This document shows, piece by piece, positions 1-10,479 of a DNA stretch of 46,798 nucleotides (positions are counted from its first letter, which is position 1; every line of letters starts with the position of its first letter). This DNA comes from Carex sylvatica (Eukaryota; Streptophyta; Magnoliopsida; Poales; Cyperaceae), in assembly GCA_964058845.1 (NCBI GenBank), contig CAXKVR010000598.1:1-46798 (forward strand), given 5' to 3'. Made by a program: the position numbers and the translations under genes. Under the pieces are notes generated by a model. That model worked only from the letters and a program-made list of their open reading frames with translations, ran no database searches and had not been told where the DNA came from.

Positions 1-177
1 CTCCGATTCGTCTTAATTTAAACTATTAACAGATCAAATCGAACTAGTTTGAATTGTAACTAATCAAACTCGAACTCTTCTGTTCGAAACCCTACTCCGA
101 ATCAAACCAGCTCGATTCAAAATTAGTTCAAACTCGAACTGTGTTAAGTTCAATTCAATTCGATTCATTTGCAGCCC
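1..177. mobile_element. Probable right end of a hAT-like DNA transposon
   Basis: The stretch is full of short repeated and inverted words of the kind TCGAACT, AACTCGAACT and CGATTCAA, and ends with TTTGCAGCCC at about 168-177. Many plant hAT elements end in the inverse of a terminus resembling CAGGGCTGCAAA and carry such subterminal words. The left part would lie outside the window, so no target duplication can be checked and the terminus is inferred by resemblance only. Confidence 0.4.
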
Positions 178-448
178 ATCTGATCTGTTGGCGGTACACT
201 TAGGTGCCACATAATCAGCTGTTTAATTCCTTCTGCGAAAATTACAAAGATAAAATTATGAAATGAAATATGTATACGAACGGAGTCTTTTAAAAATATT
301 TATTTTAAGAAAAATAAGTCTACGTCATCTTTGTTATATGACGACTGAAGATAATGTTTGTTTTTTTTTGAAAACCTGATAGAGGCTATCAGGTTGCGAA
401 TATCCTTCTATTATAGGGATATTTCCTATAAGTAAATAAATACATCAA

Positions 449-3400
449 TTATACACAATGTTGCAACCACAACCTAGAGTCCAGTAGAGCTTTGTCAGCC
501 ACCAACTCCGCATCCTTTAACTTGCCATGAAAAATCCTCTGATTTCTTTCTAACCACAAATGCCAACAACCTGCCAGAAAAATAGCCCCCCATTTTTTCC
601 TGGTGAGTCTACCTCTACATTGTTCCCAGGACGACGTGAAGGTTGTTTGAGGATCCTGACCCATGTACATGATCTTGCCTCCTGCCCTTGCTGCTAAGCA
701 TCTCCACATACCGGCAGCATACTCGCATTGAAACATGAGATGCATGGTTGTTTCGAAACGGCAGAATTGACATGTTACACACCTCAGATCGCAATAAATG
801 CCTCTTCTGAGTAAGACATCATGTGTGAGAATTTTCCCCTTGAGGAGTAGAAAAGCAAACAGTTGAACCGTTGGGGGGATTTTCATTTGCCATATGTATG
901 CCAAATGCCAGTCTAATTTACCTACTCTGACTAAGATGTCGTAGCATGATTTTGCCGAGTATACTCCATTCCCTGATAGTTCCCATGTCAGTCTATCCTG
1001 AGCATTGCTGAATTGAATGGTTAAGAATTGTCTCCTCTGACATGATTCTTTGAGAGACCATCTCCTATTTTGAGGTTGAGGATTTGTCAGCTGGTCCATA
1101 GTCGGTTGCATCCAAGGGTCAAACCAATATGAGATATCCGTACCCGATCCAATAACCCATCTTGTGCATCTATTGAATAACGGCCTCAACTTTAGCAACT
1201 GCATCCAAAAAAAGGAACCCTGTTGAACCCAGATTCGAGGTACTTGAGTCAAGCACCGAATTGAGATGATTGTCTGTCCCCACATTGAATCAGGTTGCTT
1301 ATAGAGGCGCCACCACCATCTAAGAAGCAGTGCCCAATTCCTAATTTTTAAGTTGGCTCCACTCAGACCCCCATTTTCTTTAGGCAAACATACAGCATCC
1401 CAATTGAGCAACGAGATTCCTCTTCGATCATCAGATTTACCCCAAAGAAAATCTCTTCGAATCTTATCTATCCTGTCAATGACCCATTGTGGTAGACGAA
1501 ATGATGCCATGAAATAGATGGGAATGGAGTTGAGCACTGAGTTCATGAGCTGCAATCTGCCTGCCCTTGAGATCAGCTTACCTTTCCATCCTTCCAGCCT
1601 AGATTCAATCTTCTCAATGAGAGGCATGTACAAGGCTCTTGTTGGTTTGTTTATTGTTAGTGGGAGCCCCAAGTAGCTAATAGGGAAGGCGGACATCCTA
1701 GGAGCTGAGAAATGATAGGGGTAAAACGGTCCTCCATATTTATTGGGATCCATGTACTCTTGTCATAGTTTATCTCTAGACCCGAGACTGAAGTGAAGAG
1801 TCTCATGATAGTTTTGAGAGAGACCACTGTGTTTACATCTGTACATGATATCAAGGCTGTGTCGTCTGCATACTGATGCGCAATGACTGCTTTGTCCAGT
1901 CTATTTGATAAGGAAGCTGAAACTGATTTATTGAGTACTTGTACGAACCTTTGAAACACATCAGCTGCTAAGTCAAATAGCATGGGGGATATTGGGTCCC
2001 CCTGTCGCAGACCTTTCTTGTGTTTAAAATAGGCTGATTCTTCACCATTAACAATCACTCTTGAAGATGCTGTTGTGAGAATCCCATTGATCCATTTAAT
2101 CCAGTTCTCTGGGAACCCTCTTGACCGCATGATATCAAAAAGAAATGTCCAATTGACCGAGTCGAAAGCTTTGGCAAAATCTATTTTGACAAACATTGCC
2201 GGCTTGCCATTTTTAGCCAAATGGTGCAGGATCTCCCTTGTGGCATTGAAATTGTCCGATATTTGTCTTCCTCTGACAAATGCCGTCTGACAAGGTGAAA
2301 TTAAATCCGAAAGAACCCCTTTTAATCTATTTGCTAAGATTTTCGAAATCAATTTGGGCACTACATTAATCACACTTATTGGCCTATAATCCTCCACTCT
2401 TCTTGGATATTCCTTCTTCTGGATTAGTACAATGTTTGCTTTGTTGATTGGTGATAAATCTAAGCCTTGATCATAGAAATCCTGCACCATATTAAAGACC
2501 TCTTCTTTTATACTATTCCAGTGCATCTTAATGAATTCATTCGGTAGCCCATCGGGCCCTGATGCCTTGTTTGATGCCAATTGTGTGACTGCTACCTCTA
2601 TTTCCACCCGTGTGAATGGCTGTCCCAGGAAAGAGAGGTCCGGGTTATTTTGATACAGAGCCGATGGATCAAAACGAAGGACTGAATTTTCAGAACCCAA
2701 AGTCGACAGCATGTGGTCTCTGAATAGCTTCAGTATTGCTTCATCTCCTGTTATTTCCCGATCCTCATGAGTTAGATTGGATATGGTGTTTCTTCTTTGC
2801 CTAGATGAAGCCACTGCATGGAAAAATTTGGAATTACGGTCCCCTGCTTTTAGCCACTTGCATCTTGCTCTATGAGCCCACCTAGACTCACATATGCCTG
2901 CCAGCATGTATGCTTTCTCCCTCACAAGAATTCTGAACCTGAATTCATATTCCTCTAGGTGCCTTTCCTCTTCAATGCGGTCAAAGAATAGGATACTATC
3001 TCTACAACATTGCAATTGCTTCTCTAGTTGTGTGAAATTCTGACAGTGCCAGGATCTCAATCTCTGATGCATGATCATAGTGTTTTCCTGGAATCTCTGT
3101 AATCCATGCCCTATGTTTATATTTTCCTCCCTCCATGTAGAACCGATTATCTCCTTTGCCTTCTTATTAGTGAGCCAGAAAATTTCCAACTTAAAAGGCC
3201 TCATTTTGGTTGAACCTGAGGCGCAGTTCATGAGTAAGGGGGCATGATCTGAAACGAGAACATCTAGGGCCCGCAGAGAGATTTTTGGGAACTGTAGAGA
3301 AAATTCCGGTGTGATGAAGAACCTGTCTAGCCTGGAGTGAGTTGGGATTGGTCTCTTACTTGACCAGGTATATCTTCTATTTGAGAGAGGGACATCAATT

Positions 3401-3939
3401 AATTGAAGATCCCGAATTGCATCATTGAACTGTGTCATCAATTGAAAACAACCTCTCATGCCAGATCGATCAGTTAACCAACGAACCAGATTGAAGTCAC
3501 CTCCTAAAACCCAAGGATTTGTAACCATTGAGGCCAACATCCTGACCTCTTGGATGAACGCCGGCTTCATGTCATCTGAGGATGGGCCATATACATTAGT
3601 AACCAGAATAATTCCACCCGAGCCGGTTTGTTTTAGCAAGGCCGAGCAAGAATTTTTGGTTGTCCATGAATTGAGCAGCTGAAAGCTTCTCTTCCATGTG
3701 ATTAGCAAGCCCCCTTTTGATCCATCAGCATGTAGCATCACTGCATGTTTTTCAAAGAAAGAAGGAAGGGCACACGAGAAATAATTCCAATAAAATTCAT
3801 TAAGCTTTGTCTCTTGTAAGAGACACACATCACAATGGGAATGTCTAATCACATTCCTGACAACCTCACACTTTTCATGGCTACCCAGCCCCCTACAATT
3901 CCAAGACAGTATTTTTAATTTTTTGAGTTTTACTAACAT
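449..3939 (-). pseudogene. LINE ORF2: endonuclease-reverse transcriptase, frameshifted
   Basis: ORF2 supplies the nicking endonuclease and reverse transcriptase for LINE insertion. The first part (3939 down to about 1690, 760 codons with its out-of-frame tail) starts with an APE-type endonuclease: SWNCRGLG near residue 12, QETK near 42, GGDFN near 147 and SDHAPL near 230. The reverse transcriptase follows: ASGPDGLP, DYRPIS, DFAKAFD, GLRQGDP and the catalytic YADD at residue 690. The frame then breaks just after the residues LLGC. The rest continues in another frame from about 1690 to 449 (PISYLGLPL, the RT thumb region, then a zf-RVT zinc-binding domain with CVTCQFC and HLMFQC). A small out-of-frame indel near 1685-1697 is the simplest explanation. 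No RNase H domain was recognised. Confidence 0.94.
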
Positions 3940-3983
3940 TGGAACAAAATTACATCTAACAGTCTTCGATCTAACTATCCCTA

Positions 3984-6392
3984 TCAGGCAAGCTCATCCT
4001 CTGAGGTGAGCTCATCATTGGGGTCCAAGTCGAATCTGGAAAGATCGTACTCTCTTCCTTCATCTACTTCTGTGTTTCTGATTTCTGTGTTTTGAGCGGA
4101 TTGTGCCTCTTGCCTCAAGCAATTATCCGTGTTGATGGCCGTCTCCACATCAATATTCTTTAGGCCACAGCCTGTTGCCAGCCTCGAAATGTGTTCATAG
4201 TGAACTTTGACTTCATAGAAACCTGTCGGATTAAAAGATATTTGCGCATCCCGATCATTGTTGCCTGTCGACATGGCCACATTGGATCTGGGTCCTCCTT
4301 GGCGCGACTTCTTATTGTTTGAATGCAAGGCCGTCTGATTAAATTGTGTAATAGTCGTGTTCTGCCTTTTGGGCCTTCTCAGGTCATACTTCTTCTTCAT
4401 AGGTTGGCCCTTATTATTAGAGCCCACTTTCTTAGGCCCTAAAAGGTTCTTATCTTGTTGTGCCCTAAACACATGTCCACTCCCGACCTCCAAAGCCACT
4501 CGGATTGGCACTGGGGTCTGATCTGTAGACACGTGGGTTGATCCTCCAGTCTCTATCACTGCCTTTCCCTTTTCTTTGATCTTATCTGATGCCACGTGGT
4601 TTCCGAAGGACGGAGGAATCATCCTTGCTGTCTGTGCCCGAGGTTGCGACAAAATAGGTCTTGCTTTTGCTGATTTCTCTTTTAGCAGGATCTTTTGTGG
4701 CCCTGAAGTCTGTCGTATTACCGAAGACTCCTTTACTTGTATATGGTGGCGATCCACAACACGATCTGAGGCACCTCTCTCGGTGTAGGATGGACCATGG
4801 ATGGAGGTATTTGTATTCGCATTGGATCTGGAGCGGCTTTGTGATCCTCTATTTGACGTGTGTCCATCCGGTAACCCTTCTGAATGATCCTTTACACCAT
4901 TGGTTACACCCGGTGTCTGCAGCCTTCCAGCCGACCGTTGATCTGTCGAATTTTCAGAATTTTGTCTCGTAGCCTGTTGTGTCAGGAAATCAGAATGTTC
5001 CACAGCATCCAGATCGTTTGTGGCCATCAGTTTTTTGACTCCGTGTGGGTCTTCCATTTGTATCTCATCCAGAGTGGCAAACTGGCGTAACTCCGGTGGC
5101 AGGGAGTCTGCCGTTCGTCCCCGACATAGGTATCGGAGTACCTGGGAGCTCATTGGGATTAACTGTTGGTCATCATGCATATCATCCCTGTCAGAATCAG
5201 AGGATGACGGTGGTGGTTGCGGACGGCGGTACACCTTTGATTGTTTGGGCATATCCGCTGCCGTATACAGGGGGGTTCTTTTCCAAGCCACCGTGTATAG
5301 TAGTACGTTGTGAATTGCACCACCCACATGTAATGCCAGTGATGGCGGTACCAAAGTAAGATCATCTACCCCAATTCCAACTAAGCACGATGCAATGGAT
5401 GCCGGATTTTCCTGCTTGACTGTACCTAAGTAGACACCGAACCTTGAGACTGCCTGTATAATGAATTTCTCTCTACGCAAATGAGGTGGGATTCCAACCA
5501 AGTTTACCAAGACCTTGTATGCCGGAATACTGATCTCTGCATTTTCAGTAGGAGACCATGGCTGGAAGGAGATGCCTTCATCCCAAGCGTCTTGGGGAGT
5601 AGCGTTAATGAACGTGTCCGGATCGAGACCTTGAGGTAGTAGAATGAGAAAACGGGAGTCCGTGAGTTCAGAGATTTGGAGTTCTTCCTTTGTGACTAGG
5701 CCAGTACGACATGCATAGTCTCCGGCATTGACCTGACTCATTTCCCATTGCGTGCCTTTGGTGTGCATTACGACCGCCTGTTTGAGTCTTTCTAATTCCG
5801 CAGAATATTCATCATCTCTCTCAATGAAACAGTGCAGTCTCAGCGGTCTTTCCTCCGGCATTTCTGGTGACCTATATGGGTAAGGTCCTTCTAATAAGTC
5901 TTCAAAGCCCGGCTCCTTTAGAGAAGAGATAGGCTTGGTCTTCTCTGCCACCGGGGGATGCGGGGGAGGGACAACCACCTGAGTACACTTAGACCCAATG
6001 TGACCAAACGACCAACAACGGCCACATCTCTTATGGTTACGACACATGGCCTTGTTATGGCCCATACGGCAGCACTTGAAGCACCGTCCCTTCCACTCCT
6101 GGAAGGAAGGGGATGGAGGGAATCTGAGTCGTGAAGGGCTGTGGGGAGACACGTAGTAGGCAGTGGTTGCTGTGGATTGTGAAGAGCTTGGTCGGGAGGA
6201 GTTAGGAGAGAATTTGGGTGAGGTTCCGGGAGAACCGCCAGTGTTCGCCGGGGATCTGCGAACAACCTGAGCGTAGGAGAGAGCATAAGGGGTGTAGGGT
6301 TGGATCTGAAGTGGTTCTGGTTGAGAGTGACGCCAGTTATCAGGATAAGATCGGCGACGCCGGACTTCCATCCATTGGCCGTCAGTCGTCAT
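3984..6392 (-). CDS. LINE ORF1: CCHC zinc-knuckle nucleic-acid-binding protein
   Basis: An uninterrupted 802-codon frame, the first protein of the LINE. By analogy with other L1 ORF1 proteins it coats the element RNA and forms the retrotransposition particle. Two tandem CCHC knuckles of form CX2CX4HX4C are visible at about residues 104-117 (CFKCCRMGHNKAMC) and 123-136 (CGRCWSFGHIGSKC). The N-terminus is basic and Pro/Ser-rich. The region around residues 180-390 resembles the DUF4283-like part of plant ORF1 proteins. The C-terminal half is low-complexity, polar and lysine/arginine-rich with an acidic end. The start is the first Met, about 80 bases inside the element 5' end. ORF2 begins 44 bases after the stop, so downstream translation needs reinitiation or a similar mechanism. 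Confidence 0.93.
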   Translation of the reverse strand: MTTDGQWMEVRRRRSYPDNWRHSQPEPLQIQPYTPYALSYAQVVRRSPANTGGSPGTSPKFSPNSSRPSSSQSTATTAYYVSPHSPSRLRFPPSPSFQEWKGRCFKCCRMGHNKAMCRNHKRCGRCWSFGHIGSKCTQVVVPPPHPPVAEKTKPISSLKEPGFEDLLEGPYPYRSPEMPEERPLRLHCFIERDDEYSAELERLKQAVVMHTKGTQWEMSQVNAGDYACRTGLVTKEELQISELTDSRFLILLPQGLDPDTFINATPQDAWDEGISFQPWSPTENAEISIPAYKVLVNLVGIPPHLRREKFIIQAVSRFGVYLGTVKQENPASIASCLVGIGVDDLTLVPPSLALHVGGAIHNVLLYTVAWKRTPLYTAADMPKQSKVYRRPQPPPSSSDSDRDDMHDDQQLIPMSSQVLRYLCRGRTADSLPPELRQFATLDEIQMEDPHGVKKLMATNDLDAVEHSDFLTQQATRQNSENSTDQRSAGRLQTPGVTNGVKDHSEGLPDGHTSNRGSQSRSRSNANTNTSIHGPSYTERGASDRVVDRHHIQVKESSVIRQTSGPQKILLKEKSAKARPILSQPRAQTARMIPPSFGNHVASDKIKEKGKAVIETGGSTHVSTDQTPVPIRVALEVGSGHVFRAQQDKNLLGPKKVGSNNKGQPMKKKYDLRRPKRQNTTITQFNQTALHSNNKKSRQGGPRSNVAMSTGNNDRDAQISFNPTGFYEVKVHYEHISRLATGCGLKNIDVETAINTDNCLRQEAQSAQNTEIRNTEVDEGREYDLSRFDLDPNDELTSEDELA

Positions 6393-6489
6393 TCTCTCTC
6401 AGCGTAGAAGAAGAAGCAGAAATTGTTGTTGTCCCTCCACTCCAAAACTTTCAAATTGTCAAAATGCCACTCTCTGAAGATAATGTTTG

Positions 6490-7005
6490 ACCTTAACATT
6501 ATCTAAAGCACAAAAGAGGCCTGTTATTAGTTGAACTATTTTTCAATTTCGAACAAAACAATAATTTTTTCTAATTATTTTGTAAAATCTATGAAGTTAT
6601 TTACTTATTTTGGATAATTTTTAATATTTTATGTATAACGAGGAAATAAATATAATTTTAGTTAATTTGACAATATATTTGAGTTACTTTGTGAATTCAA
6701 GCGTATAATCGTCAATTACTATGATACTTGTCTATGTATATACTAAACTTCTTGCGAATTAATGTTGTAAACTGTTTATTAAAATACACAGAGTTTAATT
6801 TTGAGACAGTAAAATATACATATCATAACGAGCAACAGGTTGTTTGAGTCCATTTCATATTAAAAACCGTATATGAATGTTCAAACATATTTTCAGATGA
6901 GATTATGCGGGCTCCAGAATTTTTATGGGATTATTTAAAAATATCACAGGACACAGAAACTTAATATTAGTAAATCACAAGTGAAACTAACGTATTAGTC
7001 TAACA
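6490..7005. other. AT-rich intergenic DNA
   Basis: No coding frame, RNA gene or clear repeat boundary was seen between the LINE target duplication and the Helitron terminus at 7006. Confidence 0.6.
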
Positions 7006-7036
7006 CTAGTCCAGTGCCCGTGCGTTGCAACGGGGG
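7006..7036 (-). mobile_element. Helitron 3' terminus (hairpin plus CTAG), orphan
   Basis: Read on the minus strand this is a GC-rich hairpin (CCCGTTGC loop GCACGGG with one bulged base), seven bases, then CTAG followed by a host T. That is the standard Helitron 3' end, a terminator hairpin followed by CTRR inserted at A/T. The plus-strand form CCCGTGCGTTGCAACGGG after ACTAGT is a widespread plant Helitron signature. The element would extend to the right, but I could not identify its 5' TC end, so length and content are unknown. Confidence 0.6.
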
Positions 7037-7538
7037 TTGAAATCTTATTTTGATCACTTTCTTTAAATAATTTCTTCATTATGTGTTCATCAATAATAAA
7101 AATAAATTATAACCTTAGAGCTTAATACTATATTACGGCATCTCCATTGATGCAATTAATTTGCAATTGCAAATAACTATTCTGAAATAATTGAAATCAA
7201 TTTCATTTCTTAATTGCAAAACTTCTGCATTAATGCAATTTGCAAATCAATATCTGAAAAATAATTTTGCATAAACTCAAATACATCCATGTAAAATTGC
7301 AAATTAAAAAAATATAAGGAGAATAATGAAGATATTATTTTCACAAAGAAATCAGTGCCATCGTTGGAAAGGAGAAAGTGACGCATGGGGAAGGAAATTC
7401 ATATCATCTGAGATATCTTAAATTTTGTCTTGACTTTTTGGAAAATCTAAACCGTTCAAATACAGTCTACACGAATCTCGAAGCTCAATAATACTTCTGC
7501 ACGAATAGGCATGCAAAAGTTGAGATATCCAGAGCCGT

Positions 7539-7760
7539 TCAAATACTTTCTGCACGAATCTCGAAGCTCAATAATACTGGCCCCTGCGCTACCCCCGAAT
7601 AGGCACCCGACACGTGGGTCAAGCAAAAGTTGAGATATCTCGGGAAAACGCGGACTCCGCGTAGCCTCTGCGATATCTCAACTTTTGCGATCTCATCACC
7701 ACTCAGCTTCTCCAAGGCCTCTTTCATTGCGATACCCGTGCCCGAACCCTCAGCTGCCAT
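7539..7760 (-). pseudogene. gag-like N-terminal stub of the Copia remnant
   Basis: A 73-codon frame begins MAAEGSGTGIAMKEALEKL and reads sensibly only for about 30 residues (to KVEIS), where it runs into repeated DNA. Its position downstream of a primer binding site and leader fits a gag start. The family cannot be named from so short a stretch. The alternative is the first exon of a captured host gene. Confidence 0.35.
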
Positions 7761-8302
7761 CGATCTGACTCTGATCTACTCAAAAGATTGAGTCAAATCC
7801 TCGTTCTTCCCCAAGACCCGATTTTGCGTCTCAAGACGGATCTAAACCTTCTCCCCCTTTCTTCTTCGCTTTCTTGACCCGTTCTTGATCTATCTCATCA
7901 AGAATCAAGTCCAAACCCGTTCGAAACCCCCTTCTCGGGTACCATGGGATATAGGCCTCCCATGCTGGCCCAAATCACAAAGAAACTTTACCCCAGCCGG
8001 CCTTAGAAGGTGTGGCTCAGCCCAACTAGGTGAAGCCAAGAAACGGTGGCTGCGGGCCAAGAGAGAGAAAGGCAGGACGGAGAGAGAGAGAGAGAAGGCT
8101 GCCGGATCCGGATCCGGCGGGACTAGGTCACGGCGGCGGGATCTGGTCCGATCAGATGGCGGCTGCACTGGCCAGGCGTAGGCGATTGCAGCGGAGGCGC
8201 GCGGGTCCTCCCAGTGCTGGGAGCCCCTGCCTCCTCTGTCTACTAGTGCTACAGTTAATTCGGAGAAAATAGAGGGAAAATAGGAAAATGACCCTAGGTT
8301 TT

Positions 8303-8314
8303 AGGCTCTGATAC
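8303..8314 (-). promoter_or_regulatory. Putative retrotransposon primer binding site
   Basis: The minus strand reads TGTATCAGAGCC, one change from the common plant Copia primer site TGGTATCAGAGC complementary to initiator tRNA-Met. It lies just inside the proposed LTR edge. Confidence 0.5.
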
Positions 8315-8936
8315 AAACTAGATTTGAGCAAAAGGATCGTCTTTATTGATAAAAGGTTGGGCTTACATAGAGCCTTACAAAAACACTCTTACAAGCAACC
8401 TCCTAGACTATTCCATAATGGCCTATTCACCGATAGATCCTCAAAACTATTCTAATACAATGTTTATCATACCAACAAGGTCCAAATCCCCTAAAGTAAC
8501 AACATAGGTTCAAAATTTAGTATTCAACCATCTGTAACATAGGTCCAGATCCAACTTTTAAGTGTTGGATTCTTTAGCTATGATCTCCAGACATACACAT
8601 GTGCCTCTTCTAGAAACTCTGCTTTGCTGGAGAGAAGGGTACATGGCAAAGGGGATTGTGTAAGTTTAGTTTTTGCTTATACTGGTATGTACTGGTACGG
8701 TTCATTATATGTATAATTGGTTTTATTTTTACCCTTTACCTGCATGTGATATATTTGTTCTATAATTGATGATGCTGTATTTGTTGTATGAGTGCGGGTG
8801 TGGTATTATGCATAGAGCGGATTGGTCCGTACTGTGGATAATTGATCATGCCTTGTGATTCTCAATACTGTTCATTAATTATATCTTCTGAAAACATCAT
8901 TTTTGGTAAAATATGTAGATAACCAATTGTAGAGAC

Positions 8937-10475
8937 CGGTACTCTAGCTTGGTTGATGCAGATTCCATCATGGCTGAATCTGATGCTGATGTTGTTGCTC
9001 AGGTAATTTCTAATTTCAAAGGAAGAATCTTGAAGCTAGTCTGAGGTGAACAAGGTGCTTACCAGCCAGTCAAATGTCAAATGACAAAAAATACTAAATT
9101 GCCCCTGATAGAACAAAAATATCTCTAATTACTCCTTTTTTTTCTTTTGGATATTTTTGCAAATAACCATTCCTTGTTTAAATCAAGCAGAAATAACCAA
9201 GTTTCCCTGTGTCTTTTCCTGATGATGAAAATAAATTTCTTCATACCCAGTTTATATATACAAGTATACAACCTTAAAAAAACATATGTTTGGGGTGATA
9301 TTTGCAAATATCTAACAAAATGACAAGTACCACTTAAAACAATGAATAATAACAAAAGCATTAATTACACGTTAAACTTTTGCATTGCATAAGCATAATC
9401 CCTAGTATTATTATTTTTTTTTTGCTGGAGGAAAAAAGCATAGTCTCAAATTAGGTAACTTAAACTTATGTAACTGCATGTACAGGTTCTGACAATGATT
9501 AGAGACAAGAACTCAGCCAAAAAAGCATTGAGGAAATTAACACGGCAATAAATGGGACCCCCTCATCAGAGGAAAGATCAAAGAGGTGTACAAAAACTAA
9601 GCATAGCACCGAATCACAGATTACCGATGAGAGAGAAATAGGCGAAACAGGACCTGGTGCAAAGTGTCGGAAGAAGAAGAAAATAATGAGGTATGTTTAT
9701 GTATGTGCATTATTCATTTTTCTTACAACAATCCAGTCTTTCGAAAAGTTAGATTTGTTGGTTATGAGGTGCATTTTGTAATTTTAGCAGCGGATGGGAA
9801 AGCATCTGGTTGATTAATAATGAGGTATATTATATGTGTATGATTGATTCTTAAAACTATGTGCAAAGAAAACATCTTTGGAAAAGTTAAATTATGAGGT
9901 GCATTTTGTAATTTTGCAGTTGAACATTTTTGTCCAGGAAATTTTATCACTCCACTGCTCTATATTAGTACCAAGTAGTTGAATCTTGTGATTTAAATTA
10001 GGCCTATTGAGGTCAAATTGAAATTTGAGGCGGGTTCTCTTTTTGGTACCACCTAAATTTGACCTTCTTTACTGAGTACTCTACCGCCTGTACCACCTTA
10101 ATGGTACTGGTACTTCTCTGTATAATCTTGCTTATTGAATTTTTATTCTTGTAGTTTCAATGCTTGATTTTCATTTTCATTTCAAATTCTCTCTCAAATG
10201 AGATGCATGTCACTCCTCGGTAGATTCTTCTACAAAAGTACTGGAAAACTAGTTTATTGTATCATTTCTAAGCTGGTTACACAGTACCTAAACTGGTTTA
10301 GTAAATTTGGTAAATCACTGTTTTTGTACCTGGTAGATTAGTTTACTATTAAATGGAAATCACTGTTTTTGCGTAATTTTGATTCTTCATTAAAATTTCA
10401 GGACAATGTCAATGTCAATCGCGATGAAGGGCACACGGGCTGAGATGGAAAAGAAAGCTGATTCATGCCAAGTGA
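8937..10475 (+). pseudogene. Degenerate multi-exon gene-like remnant
   Basis: Three plus-strand blocks look like exons with plausible splice borders: about 8950-9002 (reads DADSIMAESDADVVAQ, then GTAATTTC), about 9486-9691 (after TGTACAG; one frame is open and Lys/Glu-rich, ending CRKKKKIMR, then GTATGTTT) and about 10402-10470 (after TTTCAG, then GTGAGTT). The frames do not join cleanly and contain stops. I do not recognise the protein. Intron-like segments recur at 10535-11030 and 11935-11985, so part of the gene region was duplicated. The lack of an intact frame and the nearby Helitron 3' end make a captured or decayed fragment most likely. Confidence 0.3.
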
Positions 10476-10479
10476 GTTA

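Larger units (their letters stand above)
361..6473 (-). mobile_element. Full-length L1-type LINE retrotransposon
   Basis: A non-LTR element of about 6.1 kb on the minus strand, copied by target-primed reverse transcription. Its 3' poly(A) tail appears as a T run at 361-369, and its 5' end lies about 80 bases upstream of ORF1. It is flanked by an exact 16-bp target site duplication, CTGAAGATAATGTTTG, at 345-360 and 6474-6489. The body holds ORF1 (nucleic-acid binding) and ORF2 (endonuclease plus reverse transcriptase), separated by 44 bases. The perfect duplication, retained poly(A) and nearly open frames point to a recent insertion. Most plant LINE copies are 5'-truncated; this one appears complete. 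Only the ORF2 frameshift would make it non-autonomous. Confidence 0.96.
7447..8643 (-). mobile_element. Truncated Copia-type LTR retrotransposon
   Basis: On the minus strand there is a putative 5' LTR (about 8643 down to 8325, TG...CA), a primer binding site resembling initiator tRNA-Met (TGTATCAGAGCC, about 8303-8314), and a GC-rich ~540-base leader with a CT-rich stretch. The leader is followed by an ATG at 7760 that opens a short gag-like frame. The rest of gag-pol and the second LTR are missing. The left part (7447-7690) is scrambled by local duplications. A poly(A) signal-like AATAAA lies near the LTR end. The assignment rests on this order of parts, since no pol domain survives. Confidence 0.55.

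Noticed and set aside
4576..5359. Several plus-strand frames of 70-104 codons inside the LINE
   Set aside because: They are antisense shadows of the ORF1 coding region with no recognisable domains.
7885..8272. Overlapping GC-rich frames on both strands near 8.0 kb
   Set aside because: They fall in the putative retrotransposon leader; base composition keeps frames open, and no motif or codon bias supports a protein.
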